Below are positions 1 through 12,552 of a stretch of DNA of 64,000 nt, one piece after another; within the stretch, counting starts at the first letter, position 1, and each line of letters opens with the position of its first letter. The stretch is taken from contig OX419347.1 in assembly GCA_948470475.1 (NCBI GenBank), positions 2,267,572-2,331,571 on the forward strand, given 5' to 3'. The position numbers and the translations under genes are program-made. The notes below the pieces were generated by a model, which ran no database searches, was not told where the DNA came from, and saw only the letters and a list, made by a program, of their open reading frames with translations. This DNA is from Galaxea fascicularis (lineage: Eukaryota > Cnidaria > Anthozoa > Scleractinia > Euphylliidae).

Positions 1-1238
1 CGTTCGCGGGCCCAGTTATCGGCCACAAAAGAGTACGCGCTATTCCTTAGAATAAATAACGCTTTATTACCATTTTTTGTTGTTAAATCACTTATAAGGC
101 TTGTGTTTGATATTTCGATCAAAAATTATCCTTAAAGAGCTTTGTTTCATGTTAGAAAAGTAAGTTTTTTGCACACCTAGTTTTACTCTTAAGTGCAGTC
201 ACGCGAGTCTTTTTAGTGTTGGCGGCGAGTAGGGTGGCCGAGAATAGGCAAACACGCAAAAGTACCAAGTAAATATTAAAGACTGGATTTAGGTCCAAGA
301 ATAAAACAGGCCAGCAAAAGATTACATTTAACAGATAGCTTTATCACTCTACGTTCTTTATGCCAAGGAATTGGCTCATTTGGACCCTCTATACAGATAA
401 AATAAAACTTGAATTAAACCATGTAATTCGAGTAGCCGTAAACAAACACGTTTCGGGGAAACCAAATTTATCTACCTTCGCGTCACCTCGACGTGCTCAC
501 AGTATATAGTAGCTGTAAACTCAAAACTTGGCAGAACGAAAGACAAGGAATTAAGCTACCTTTGGAAGCAATTGCTTTTCATTCAGATTCATTTGTGGCG
601 CGAAAAATAAACGTTGAACAAAAAGTGGCCGAGAACTGGGCCTCATACTGTATATTTTGATCGATTTTCTTCCAACGGTAGTCGCCAAAATTTTTGTAAG
701 GAATCCTATGACACTTATCGAAATCGGGAAAACCGTTTGTTCATAAACCGCGATTACTGGCGAAATAAGCTTGATGGAAAAAATGTGCAAGTGGATGTTG
801 TGAAAACACATCTTCAACTTACTTGCCTTCGTTCGTAGAGTCCTCGTAGATTCACTTTCATGTATATTTTCTCCGTTTGAAAATCCCACAAAAGAAGAAA
901 CGGCGAAATTTCCTTGTTGATTCTTCGATAAATCCCTTAAAATATGCCGAATTCAAAAGGCCATATCTCAGCGAAGCATGCACCAAGTTCGCTTCCAGAG
1001 CCATCTTTGAAAAGCTTGTTTCTTTTCCTTTCTATCTGTGTAGAAATCATTTTGGTCAGTGGTTTTTTTATGGCACAAGCCGAGGGTAACCAAGCCGAGT
1101 CGATTTACCGCTGTTTCCTTGCTGTTTCGGCAAGTAGAATATGAGCCCGCCATGAGCCTGAAGCAAGGCAAAGCGACAGCGGTTGATACCAAAACCGCGG
1201 GTTTTTTAATCTCTTGTGGGTGAAAATATATATTTCTG
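1..1238. other. Intergenic, no gene recognised
   Basis: Only short reading frames occur here, on both strands, and none carries a motif, splice pattern or family resemblance that I can support. No clear terminal inverted repeat was seen. Confidence 0.5.
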
Positions 1239-1874
1239 TTGTACAACACTACAGAGGATAACATGTGTAAATTCCTGTATTCCACCGCAGAATTCGCTCT
1301 CTTGCGAGTCATTGCCGCCATCTTGTTTTCGAAAGATATCCGCTGTACTGTGCAGGCTCAAATGTCTCGAATTTCTGGCGATGTAGCGTGGGTGGACAGT
1401 TTGCTAGAGAAGATAACACCCGTAATGGCGACATCCACAAAGACACCGATCGCCGCGATAGCTAATCAATACAACAAGAGTCCTGGTGTTGTGGATGACT
1501 TGCGTGGCAAAGTACGACAACTAAAACAGTTGATCCAAACATTAGGACGCGAGACTCAGTGGCGGTCGCATTCGCGGACTGTAAGCGAAATCAGAACTCA
1601 CGAAGCGAACCACCCAGAGAGAGAACACGCGATGGCCGACCAGTGTGTTATAACTGTGGGCGTCCAGTACATCATCAAACCAGTTGCCCAGACCGTCAAA
1701 CTGATTTGCCTCCACGTTCTCAGCCACACAGCAAGTACAAAGGCCTACCTATTCGCCAGGTCACAATTACAACCAACCACGAGAGAACATTGTAGAGAAC
1801 AAGAGCACAGAAGTATTACAAAAGATGCAGAAGGCAGTCAACTCGGATACATGCAACATTGCCCAGACTTTTAA
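1239..1874 (+). pseudogene. Decayed retrotransposon gag-like fragment with CCHC zinc knuckle
   Basis: A reading frame from 1239 encodes a helical, Q/L-rich segment. Shifted by two bases, the frame covering 1559-1795 encodes a basic stretch followed by a CX2CX4HX4C zinc knuckle at 1646-1687 (C-Y-N-C ... H ... C). A basic region before a CCHC knuckle is the typical 3' end of gag in LTR retrotransposons. The knuckle is out of frame with the upstream part, and no protease, reverse transcriptase or integrase follows, so this looks like a broken relic. A cellular CCHC protein exon is the alternative. No LTRs were found. Confidence 0.4.
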
Positions 1875-3149
1875 AGTTGCCACCTGAAGGACAAATAATT
1901 AGAGACAGAACTGCAGACACAATTTAAGTTGTAATACGTTTTTTTTTTCTTAATATGTATAGACATCTATATATATTTTATACATTTTTTTACTGTAAAT
2001 CTTAGTACATATTTTTACTCTAGTGGCCCACAGGTTACAGGAGGCGCTCTGTTTGGCTTGTCGCAGGTTTTAGCATATAGGCGTGTCTTCTGCTATAATT
2101 ATAATAATAATGATGAATATATAAGGCACTATTTCCCGACAGTTCAATAGCGCCTGATCCGAAATGAACCCTATCACTAAATTACCACTACTTCTGCGTT
2201 GTCCCCAGTCGCTTGCGATGAGATGAGAGAACGGGGGCGAAGGGAAAGATGGGAAGGGGAGAAAACAAGAAGCGACTGGCAAAGAAGAAAGAAAATCGTC
2301 CGTCCGGAGGAGAACTGCCATAATATAAGAATATGCTTTTGTTTTAATAAGATAAAATTATTTTCGTAATCAGTCCAACGTAATCATTTTCGCAATCAGT
2401 CCATAAAAAGGAAGCAAATGCGAGTGTTACAGCAAAGGTGGCATCAATTAAAAGCCAGGAACTGAACGGCCGGGAAACTTTGCACAACATATCTTCCACC
2501 TCTGATTGAAGATCAAAGTTTGGAACATATGCATGATTATTGCCTCCAAAGTACGGGCTGTTGTTATGCTAATAACGTAGCGGTCGATCCATGCAGAATA
2601 TTCATGTTGCCGAATATACTGCTTTGTAACCTCTTGGTCAAATCATGACAGTCGAATCGTAACCGTTTAATCTGGGTCTTTTCATATCACTGAAATCGGC
2701 AGCGAAAGTCCATAATAACCATGGAAATAAAATATAGGAACTGCAGAACACCCGGCCATTTCTGACCACTATTGTCTTCTTGTAGCGGCATCGTTTGAAG
2801 AACGAGACAGATAACAATTCACACTATTCACATGCAAATAAGTGGCCGGGTATTCTGCAGGTGCGCTTAAAAGCAGACATCGTCTTGTCAGAATATTATC
2901 CACAAAGGTCGTGTCGCATCACATGACCGATTCCAAACTGTCGATGTCCACAGAAGTGGTTGTTGCCGAAGTTTTATACTAAGGTTAGCGGGTATGTTGA
3001 AAGATTTGCGTTTAGAATGTCTTTTTGAATCTCAAACGATGCTTTGTCCACTTAAGCAGCCAAGCATTCGATTCGATAACAACAGTTCGGAACGATAAAC
3101 ATTGGATCGATAAATATCAAGGCTGTTTGCAATCTTTGAATTTGATGCA
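1875..3149. other. Intergenic spacer upstream of the cGAS-like gene
   Basis: The stretch is AT-rich with a homopolymer T run near 1939 and an ATA-rich run near 2096-2110. It contains one inverted-repeat element (2741-2860). No coding exon is supported. Confidence 0.45.
2741..2860. repeat. Short MITE-like inverted repeat
   Basis: The left end CTGCAGAACACCCGGCCATT (2741-2760) is matched by a near-perfect reverse complement at 2840-2860 (AGTGGCCGGGTATTCTGCAG). The interior of about 80 bases has no coding capacity. The target duplication is not obvious. Confidence 0.6.
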
Positions 3150-5334
3150 ATGAGTGGAGTAGCAGAAAACACCAACAACAACCTGGAACTATCCGATATT
3201 TTCAAATTGCTGGGAAAGTGTGGAAAGGAATCTCAGAGATGGAAGAAAATTGACCGGAACTTTTGGAATGTGATGTCACATCTTTACGCAGATGTGTGGA
3301 GCAAATGCTGTGGAACTCGCGTCGTATTTCGACTTTATGGTAGCGCGGTGGAAGATCTTAAGTCTGAGGAAGCTGATGATGTTGGTGATCTGGATTTGGT
3401 GGTTTTTTCAGATTCAGATGATTTGCTCATCGACGAAGAAATGATCGAATATTTACCGGAGCATCCAATTCATGTGAGAATCAAAGGAGGCGATCAGTCA
3501 GTGTTAAGGTTTTTTTGTGCCGAAGACTCAAGTTACGTGTCCACTTCAGCCGTTCAAAGTATTTTTGAGCCTTTTAGCAGCACCTTTCCTTCCTTATTTG
3601 AGTCACTCTCAAGCAAAAACTGTGCACTACCATTTACCTGCCGCGTCAAGGACGCCAGCATGAGCCCAGCCTTACAAGTTGGTTTTACTCTGCCTTCGGA
3701 AGACATAAACGCATCTTCATTTCAACAGGCAGGAACTGAAGCACAGGAACTGAAAACTGATCACCGCCAAACTGAACGGAGAGATCAAAGGGTAAATCTT
3801 GAAGTAAACAAAGAAGTTGATGAATTCAGGGACCAGAAGCAACAAACACACAAAGAAGAGCTGACTTCTGAGGATCTTACGCAAAGGTCCGATGGCGATA
3901 AGGAAGAAGTAGAAACATCAGACATGGCACAACTAGTTAAACGCTTATGTGAGCACATCTTTACAAAAGAAAAGGTGGACAAGAAAAGTAAGGAAGGAAA
4001 GGAAGATGCTCTTGACGATCCGGAATTAAAAAAAAGCAGGCTCACGACAGAAGTGTTTCGCAAAAGTGACCTTTTAGCTGGACTTGATTGTGTACCGGCT
4101 TTAAAGTCTCCAGTATGGCCGACAGTTGCGCAAGAATGGATCACACGAGAGCGCAAATGGCCTTCGCCTGACATAGTGAGCAAAGTTATTCAAGAAGGGT
4201 TCCACTTGGTGGTCAAACCCCCAAAGAAGGGTGGCAATCCGGATTGCGACTTCAGAATCTCGTTTGCCCATGCAGAGTACTTGTTGAGCCAAGAGATGAA
4301 CGAGATCCAGCGTGAGTGTTACCGCTGCTTAATTAAAGAAATTCCATCGGGCTTATCTTTCCGAAGGCCCAAAGAGTCTGGTGACGTTTCATCTCAAAAA
4401 CGTTTTACTGCAAACAATCGAAGAAACAGGTGCCGAGAGGTGGACCGAAAGCGACAGAGTCGAATGTGTGGTGAGTTTGCTCCGGAAGCTCTTTGAAGCA
4501 CTCACAGCGAGGCATCTGCCAAGTTACTTTGTTAGATCATACAACCTGTTTGATATTGATTACATCGAAGACCCCGAGATTCTGGGAACATTGGCTGAAA
4601 AAGTCAAGCAGATTATTAGAGATCCTATGCAATTCGCTCAGAAGCTCATACTGAAGCATCTTAACCCTGAAGACAAAGGAGAAATTACAGTGGAAGAAAC
4701 TGTCCATAGCGGTCAGCTGGCTTTTTCTAGCAAGTATCCTGCAAAGAAAGAGGGCCAAGACGATACAGAAACTGAGCAATCTGCAGCAGGAATCAGTGGA
4801 GCTCAGATTGAGCAGGCGGAAGGGAAAATGCACGAAAATAGTCCATTTTCAATACATAAATACAATGAACTTAAAAGTAATTTTCTGGTAGTCGCGAAGG
4901 AATTGGTTGACATAGCGTTCAGTGACCACACAGATAACCAGCTTGCATCTCTCGGTCCTTTTGAAACATCCATAGTGCAGGACTTTAAGGGTATTACAAT
5001 GAAAACGGGCTGCAACGTTGAGGAATTCTTTGGAATGTTGGCCTTTTATTTTAACGTTACCTACCTTAAACTTTTGCTTAGTACTGAACCAAATCAGAGG
5101 CGCCGTATGCTTGATGGTATCAAACTTGTAGCAAAATTCTGGAGGAGGATGCTGACGCAAGAAGAGCTTGGGATAGAGAGAAACGTAGACATTTTGACAG
5201 GAGTGTTTCATCCCACTGACGAAGATTCTCTTGCCCTGAGTGATTTCATTCCAGCTGGTGGAGGTACGCAGCTGGTTGACATGCTCTTTGGTAATCAACC
5301 AGTCGTCGATATGGATGATATTCCATTGGACTAA
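3150..5334 (+). CDS. Mab-21/cGAS-like nucleotidyltransferase (cGLR-like), with an internal one-base frame change
   Basis: Mab-21-fold proteins include cGAS-like receptors, which sense foreign nucleic acid and make cyclic dinucleotides for STING. Frame 1 (3150-4496) has the nucleotidyltransferase G64-S65 motif followed by D80-L-D82, then an E/K/D-rich insertion at about residues 130-300. The core resumes with D313 in LDCVPAL (third metal-binding position), WP, R-KWPS and DFRISF (family E-W/F-R-I-S-F), then QRECYRCL. The helical C-terminal half (HLKNVLL, W-TESDR, YFVRSYNLF) lies one frame over, in 4333-5334. Joining them means skipping one base between about 4346 and 4378; the region is too short for an intron. 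The gene appears intronless. The start at 3150 is the first ATG, with about 60 residues before the GS motif as expected. It is either a recent pseudogene, an assembly indel or an odd frameshift. Family assignment is confident; cyclase activity is inferred only from the preserved acidic residues. Confidence 0.85.
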
Positions 5335-5466
5335 CGTGAAATTATGCAGACATGAGGAAACTGACTTTAGTTATTGAATAAGTTAAAAAGGGACTACTTT
5401 TTCTTGATCAAGAAGTTACAGTCCTTGGCCCAGGTCTTCACAAAGTACATAATTGGGAGAGCTTAA

Positions 5467-5892
5467 GCAACGACGACGACGACGGAGACGGAAACGAAAA
5501 CGAAAACGCCGCAAAACATTTTATTTTCGTTAATTCACAGTTGTCTTTAGAAAGCGAAGTTTTGTTTACATCGACTAATTTGCATATTAGCGTTGTAATA
5601 TGATAAAGCGAACGGTTTCTGTGACCGTGGAACGAGATCGCCACAAAACAATCAGCCTTTCGGTACATTTCTCGGCCGTCGTCTGCAAAACAGCAACGTG
5701 AAATGATCTCGAGAACGTGAGTGCATGACGGCAAGTTTTTCTTTCTTAAACACCGTTGACAGTAATTTAGGCCCTGGACAGGTTGCCGGCATTTTTTGTT
5801 GTTGAACAAATTGGAATAATCGCAAAAGAATTTAAAAAACGAGAAGTTATAATTTTAAATGACGTTTTCGTTGTTGTCGCCATCGTCGTTGC
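5467..5892. repeat. MITE with GCAACGACGACG-type termini
   Basis: The left end GCAACGACGACGACGACGG is mirrored at the right by CGCCATCGTCGTTGC. The inner flanks also mirror each other (AAACGAAAACGCC against GACGTTTTCGTTG). The interior is non-coding. An open frame inside it on the minus strand (5438-5809) has no recognisable motif. Confidence 0.6.
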
Positions 5893-6006
5893 TGTGGATA
5901 CCGAGGGAAGGACTGGGTAGACAACGTGGTTGAGGTGCGAAAATTCTAAACATTATTGAAGCACTATTGAAGCAGCGGCAACGGCAAATTTTCTAAGTTT
6001 ATTATA

Positions 6007-6212
6007 GAGGCGGATCCAGGGGAGGGGTTGAGGGGGTTGCAACCCTCCCTTTGAGAATTGTTGTTGTTGTTATTTTGCTTGATTCTTCGTAAAATAATAA
6101 TAGAATAACATTGTTTTTACGAAGTTTTTACTCGCCTTCCACACCATTGGTGTTCAAGGCTACTTCGGTAGTGTACAACCCCCCCTTTCAGAAATTCCTG
6201 GATCCGCCCCTG
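6007..6212. repeat. MITE with GAGGCGGATCCAGG termini
   Basis: GGCGGATCCAGGGGAGGGG at the left is mirrored by a matching CCTGGATCCGCCCC at the right, and GGTTGCAACCCTCCC-type sequence just inside pairs with CAACCCCCCC. It is about 200 bp and non-coding. Confidence 0.6.
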
Positions 6213-6518
6213 TTATTAGCTTCCATTTTATCGTTGTCTTCGTTAAAGGCGACCAGAAATCACCTTCTCATTAGTCATTACGAAAGGGTGATAGATGACG
6301 AAAATAATTTTTACAATATATGGCATTATATATAAACAAGTCATCAGATCCTGATTTACCATACGATTCTTCCATCAGTGGACAAGAAGACGAGTGTCTG
6401 TTGGAATTTCGTTTCCATAAACAAGATATACCATTCCTTGCTGAAGTACTTCAGTTCATAAATTTTTAAGTTAGAGTACATGAAGAGATAAATCCGACTA
6501 AAATGAAATAAAGGCCCA

Positions 6519-6696
6519 AATAGGCCATTTCCGAGTTCATGCCTGTCTCCTCTTCAAAGCGAGTCTAAGTGCGAAGTTTTTGTTATGAGAATTAGTTTTC
6601 ATTCATATGTAAAATAGAACTAATTACCGTCACAAAAACTTCGCACTTAGACTCGCTTTGAAGAGGAGGCAGACATGAACTCGGAGATGGCCTATT
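6519..6696. repeat. MITE family A, copy 1 (ATAGGCCATTTCCGAG termini)
   Basis: Long inverted arms: ATAGGCCATTTCCGAGTTCA and CAAAGCGAGTCTAAGTGCGA at the left are mirrored at the right (TCGCACTTAGACTCGCTTTG, then CTCGGAGATGGCCTAT). A second, diverged member lies at 27951-28146, so this is a family and not a chance hairpin. Confidence 0.8.
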
Positions 6697-6971
6697 CAGT
6701 GACGCTGTTCTTACTTTGGAACTCAGTCCAACCAGTGTAATGGAACATACTATGAATATTCAATTAAGAGATAACCACTTACTTTATAAAATTTTAGTTG
6801 TGTCGATAAAATAAGACGTCCTTTACGTTGAAGTGTTCCTAACCCCAAAACGTTTTTTTCGCTTAAATAAATCTTTCACCTGTCCGAAAAATATTGCGCC
6901 GTTTTTCGCTTATTTCAACCAAAAATTGACTTTTTGTAAACTGTAAAAGTTACGAAATCCAGCCATCATCT

Positions 6972-7130
6972 GTCCTACGACCGAGCTTGAAAGGGGCATG
7001 GGTCTATTCCTTACTTGATGTCACAAATTGATTTGCATCGCATTAAGTCTTTGTATAAATGCGTGCAAAGCAGTTTGTGACGTCATGTAAGGAATAGACC
7101 CATGCCCCTCACTAGCTCGGTCGTGAGACA
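6972..7130. repeat. MITE family B, copy 1 (GACCGAGC ... GCTCGGTC termini)
   Basis: The arms contain GGGGCATGGGTCTATTCCTT and its complement AAGGAATAGACCCATGCCCC. A second copy sits at 38350-38486. The similarity continues 3' of the hairpin (a shared CATTTCGAACAGGTGCAAAG-type stretch near 7190 and 38550), so the mobile unit may be longer than the palindrome. Confidence 0.8.
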
Positions 7131-7899
7131 GGTGACTCGTGACTTAGTCAAAAGTTAGTTTAAAAAGGCGCAAAAAGGCTCATTGTGTTTCGAACAGGTG
7201 CAAAGATGTATTTAAGCGCAAAAATATTTTGGGTTTAGGTGCACTTTTAGAAAGGCTTCACCTCATGGGCTAATTGACTCATAGCCCTTGCGGGCTACAG
7301 GTCTAGGAAGTATGCCGGCACGAAAACAATAATGCTTCTAATTAGGGTTAGGAGACAAAGAAAACTGAGACTCGAACCAGGTTGAAATCATTTAAACCTG
7401 AATTTTATTTTGACTTACAAATCACTGCTGTCAAAATGCCAGAAAAGATGAGTTGATCAGCTGTTCCTTCACAAGTTAATGAGGTTGAAGCTTTTCATTA
7501 TAATACATCTCCCTTTTAAGTGAAAACTGTAATTGAACCAATGAAACTATTAACCTTAGATGAAAGCAATGAAACAGCACTGATAAATACATATAGTTTG
7601 CGAGTGTCTTTGAGAAGTTACAGGTCTCTATTTTTGCTCAAAGGAAGCCTCTAGTATCCTTCTGTGTATGAGCCAATGTAGCACAGTCTTTGCTGCAAAG
7701 CCAGCAAGATGTTTCTCTGGCAAATACCCCCTTGATTTCCTCTATTAATAAACAACGGCATATCCTTACTGATTGATATGAGAAAATTACCGGTAAGGCT
7801 GTGTCATGAACCAAATAATCTGAAAGAATAACAAAACAGAACCAGGTCACTTGTATTAAGTATGTACAGTGTATCAAGTACTTGGATGAATTTCAAATT

Positions 7900-8215
7900 T
7901 TGACTCAGTAGATGAAATCCTAAAGTGTGACCATTCACATGAAAGCTACTGAGCAATGCTTTTGTGTTATGTTATTTATTATGCTGTCCAAGGAGGTTCT
8001 ACAGTAACGTCTGAGTCAGAGGATAAAATCCTAAAGTGCAACCATTCATTATATCAACCTACTGTACATAATTGAGCTACTCAGCAGTACTTTCCTGTGG
8101 TGACAGTTCTGTTATGATAAACACCTTGTCTCCCGTGAATGAAATCCTTAAGTGTGGTCATTCAAATGAATTGGGCTAATGAGCAGTACTTTTCTGTGGT
8201 GCTGTTTTTTATTTA
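7900..8215. repeat. Short tandem repeat array, about 110-bp units, dispersed family
   Basis: Three diverged units share GAAATCCTAAAGTGTGACCA, then CTACTGAGCAGTACTTT-like sequence, then a T-rich tail (about 7907, 8025 and 8140). Reverse-complement relatives occur at 49786-49995 in an ABCD3 intron. I recall similar sequence from coral genomes, but cannot check this here. Confidence 0.65.
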
Positions 8216-8227
8216 TGCTCAACACGT

Positions 8228-8233
8228 TTATTC
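8228..8233 (-). promoter_or_regulatory. Polyadenylation signal AATAAA for SMIM7 long form
   Basis: AATAAA on the minus strand lies about 35 bases past the stop codon of the fifth SMIM7 exon (8267-8269). This supports that exon being a true transcript end. Confidence 0.55.
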
Positions 8234-8266
8234 TAAATTTTGTATTTCTGGATTCAGTGTCTCCAT

Positions 8267-10504
<2,238 letters not shown>

Positions 10505-10559
10505 GTTTTCCCGAAAATGCCAGCAACAATCAACCAAAACAAGACACTGATAATTGGCT

Positions 10560-10745
10560 TGGTTACAAAGCAGTTCATAAACGGCCTGGATACAAAGGCC
10601 ATTCGTCACCAACCTCTCCACCGAGAGCACCGCCTTCGCAGAGGTCATGGGTTCGAATTGCGCAATATTTCCGGTTTTCTTGACGACGATGGTTCATATC
10701 AATTCGATATATGATCTTCATATTTCTGTTCATTTCTTTAGTAGG
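10560..10745 (+). repeat. tRNA-derived SINE-like sequence
   Basis: A tRNA-like block ends in GCAGAGGTCATGGGTTCGAA, whose GGTTCGAATTG resembles a Pol III B box, followed by a non-tRNA tail (ATATGATCTTCATATTTCTG). I remember similar SINE tails from corals. The A box is weak, so the exact 5' end is uncertain. It lies just upstream of the SMIM7 start. Confidence 0.5.
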
Positions 10746-11721
10746 GAGCAAAAATGTGTAACTACAGTGATACTTCTCCCCTCCCCCCACATCAGCCGCT
10801 GTAAGATCGTTCCATGATTTCTAAATTCACCTTCATTTTATTTATAAAATTTAAGTATTTAAAGTACAGTAATATTGTTTTTGTCAACGTAAGGGTGACT
10901 CGATCACGTCGATATCTTCCGTCTCCATAAGCGTTGCTTATTTTAATTATTATCCCACAGCTACTTAAAGTCATACCCTGTCGTAAATACTCTTTTTCTC
11001 TGGCCATCTCAGTTTGGTAAGAAATAACACACAAACAGCGGTTTTAAAATACCTCCCCCCCCCCCCCCCCTCCATCTCATTGATGGTATTTTTCGCTCAT
11101 ACCAAAAAACGTCATTTAATTCGTTGAACAGTTGAATCACAATGTATTAAACATTGGTGCTACGTGTCTTGCATTTTGATGACATTTGCCCGATTGTTAT
11201 GTACATGTGCAACAGTTTTTCTTTCTTCCTCTGGAACTTAACATTTCTAAAGAACGTGAAAATTAATTTGTCCCTTCCCCCGTCCTTCTAATAAACCCCC
11301 AGTCCACAAGGGCCGAAAAAAATACGGTAAATAAATGTCGATAATAGAGTTATAGCTGGATCCAAGAGATTTTTATTTTCACCTTAAATAGGGACTGAAA
11401 TACATACGAAAACGTACAGGGTTGCACATTAATGGTTTAAATTAACAAGAAGTTATCTCGGGAGTTATTAACTAAGCTACACATGGCCGGGATGGAAATG
11501 TAAGGCAGTCAATATTTTCAAATTCTTCACTGATTTGTTCAGCGACAAAAAATATATATATTTGTTCATCTTTCGCTAAATTATTTCCTGCAACAGCAGT
11601 TTCTGAGTCACTTTGAACAAATGTATTTTCACAAACATTTTTTGCAACTTAACTTTACTCAGCCGGAGTCTGTCCTTCATCAGCATCACAAGAGACTGAC
11701 AGGTATTGCATCCATTTTTGT

Positions 11722-11844
11722 ACGTTAAACCTCGTAGACTGCGAGCAGTATTTCTTTCGATCATCGATCACACGCTTTGAGCTCGCTCACAAGATCTTCG
11801 ATCGAAAGAACTGAAGAGGGAATGCTCGCAGTCTACGTTAAACC
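11722..11844. repeat. MITE with CGTAGACTGCGAGCA arms
   Basis: CGTAGACTGCGAGCA (11733-11747) is perfectly mirrored by TGCTCGCAGTCTACG (11823-11837), and TTTCTTTCGATC is mirrored by GATCGAAAGAA inside. The pair is flanked by TTAAACC on both sides. Confidence 0.7.
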
Positions 11845-12030
11845 TTTTAAACTCTAAGAGTGATCATTATCAAATTTCTGATTGTAATATATCAACGCTT
11901 TATGAAACAGAGCCGTCACGAAAATTAAGGACAGGATGACACAGGATTAATTTACCACTACTTCTATAGAAAATGTGTAGGAGCAACAAATGAGAATTTA
12001 AATTTCGATATTAGCCTTGAAACACCTAAG
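11838..12030. repeat. Dispersed repeat family C, copy 1
   Basis: It shares with 19700-19920 (same strand) and 36850-37025 (reverse) the words GAGTGATCA, CACAGGAT, CACTACTTCTATAGAAA and ATGAGAATTTAAATTT in the same order. The three copies are diverged. Their ends carry TTAAAC/GGGTTT-type sequence. Confidence 0.65.
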
Positions 12031-12552
12031 CTTTATTTTAACTTTTTTCTATCAGACTCCGATCCAGTGGCTGGGTAACCAGGGACCCATTTATTGCACA
12101 GAACCCCGTTACTGCTTTAAGAATTTGAAAGTTGGTCAAAATGAACCGTTGTTACTGCCAAATGCTTAATTAGTTGTTTGAGCTTTAGCACCCAATAAAC
12201 TCACTACAACTTCCGATTTGCAATGAAAATGGCTTCTTCTTTTTTTTTGCTACAAGACCAAAATGTTTACCATGGACGCCCTGGAACAACACCAAACTAC
12301 GCATTTTTCTCTTCAAGTTTCCAATACAAAATTCCTCCTAGCGCCTAAAGTCAACAGTTGCAGTAACGTTCAGTTCCTGCACTTAGATTATCTTTCACAT
12401 ATTCCTCCCCAACTGAAATTTCTTCTTTACAATTAAACTCTCAACGGCAAAATGAACAGTTTGTGCTGATGAGACAGTATAAACTGCGCTTTGTTTTTTA
12501 CTGAACCTTTGAAATCTAAAGCTGCATCTTAAATGCTAACATAAGAGGAATC

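Larger units (their letters stand above)
10746..12552. other. Intergenic and probable GPCR 3' UTR
   Basis: Contains a poly-C tract of about 20 bases at 11051-11071, a MITE (11722-11844) and an older dispersed repeat (11838-12030). A minus-strand AATAAA at about 12095-12090 may end the GPCR transcript. No coding exon was found. Confidence 0.45.

Noticed and set aside
551..889. 112-codon minus-strand frame
   Set aside because: No recognisable motif, no conserved pattern, and overlapping frames on the other strand are equally open.
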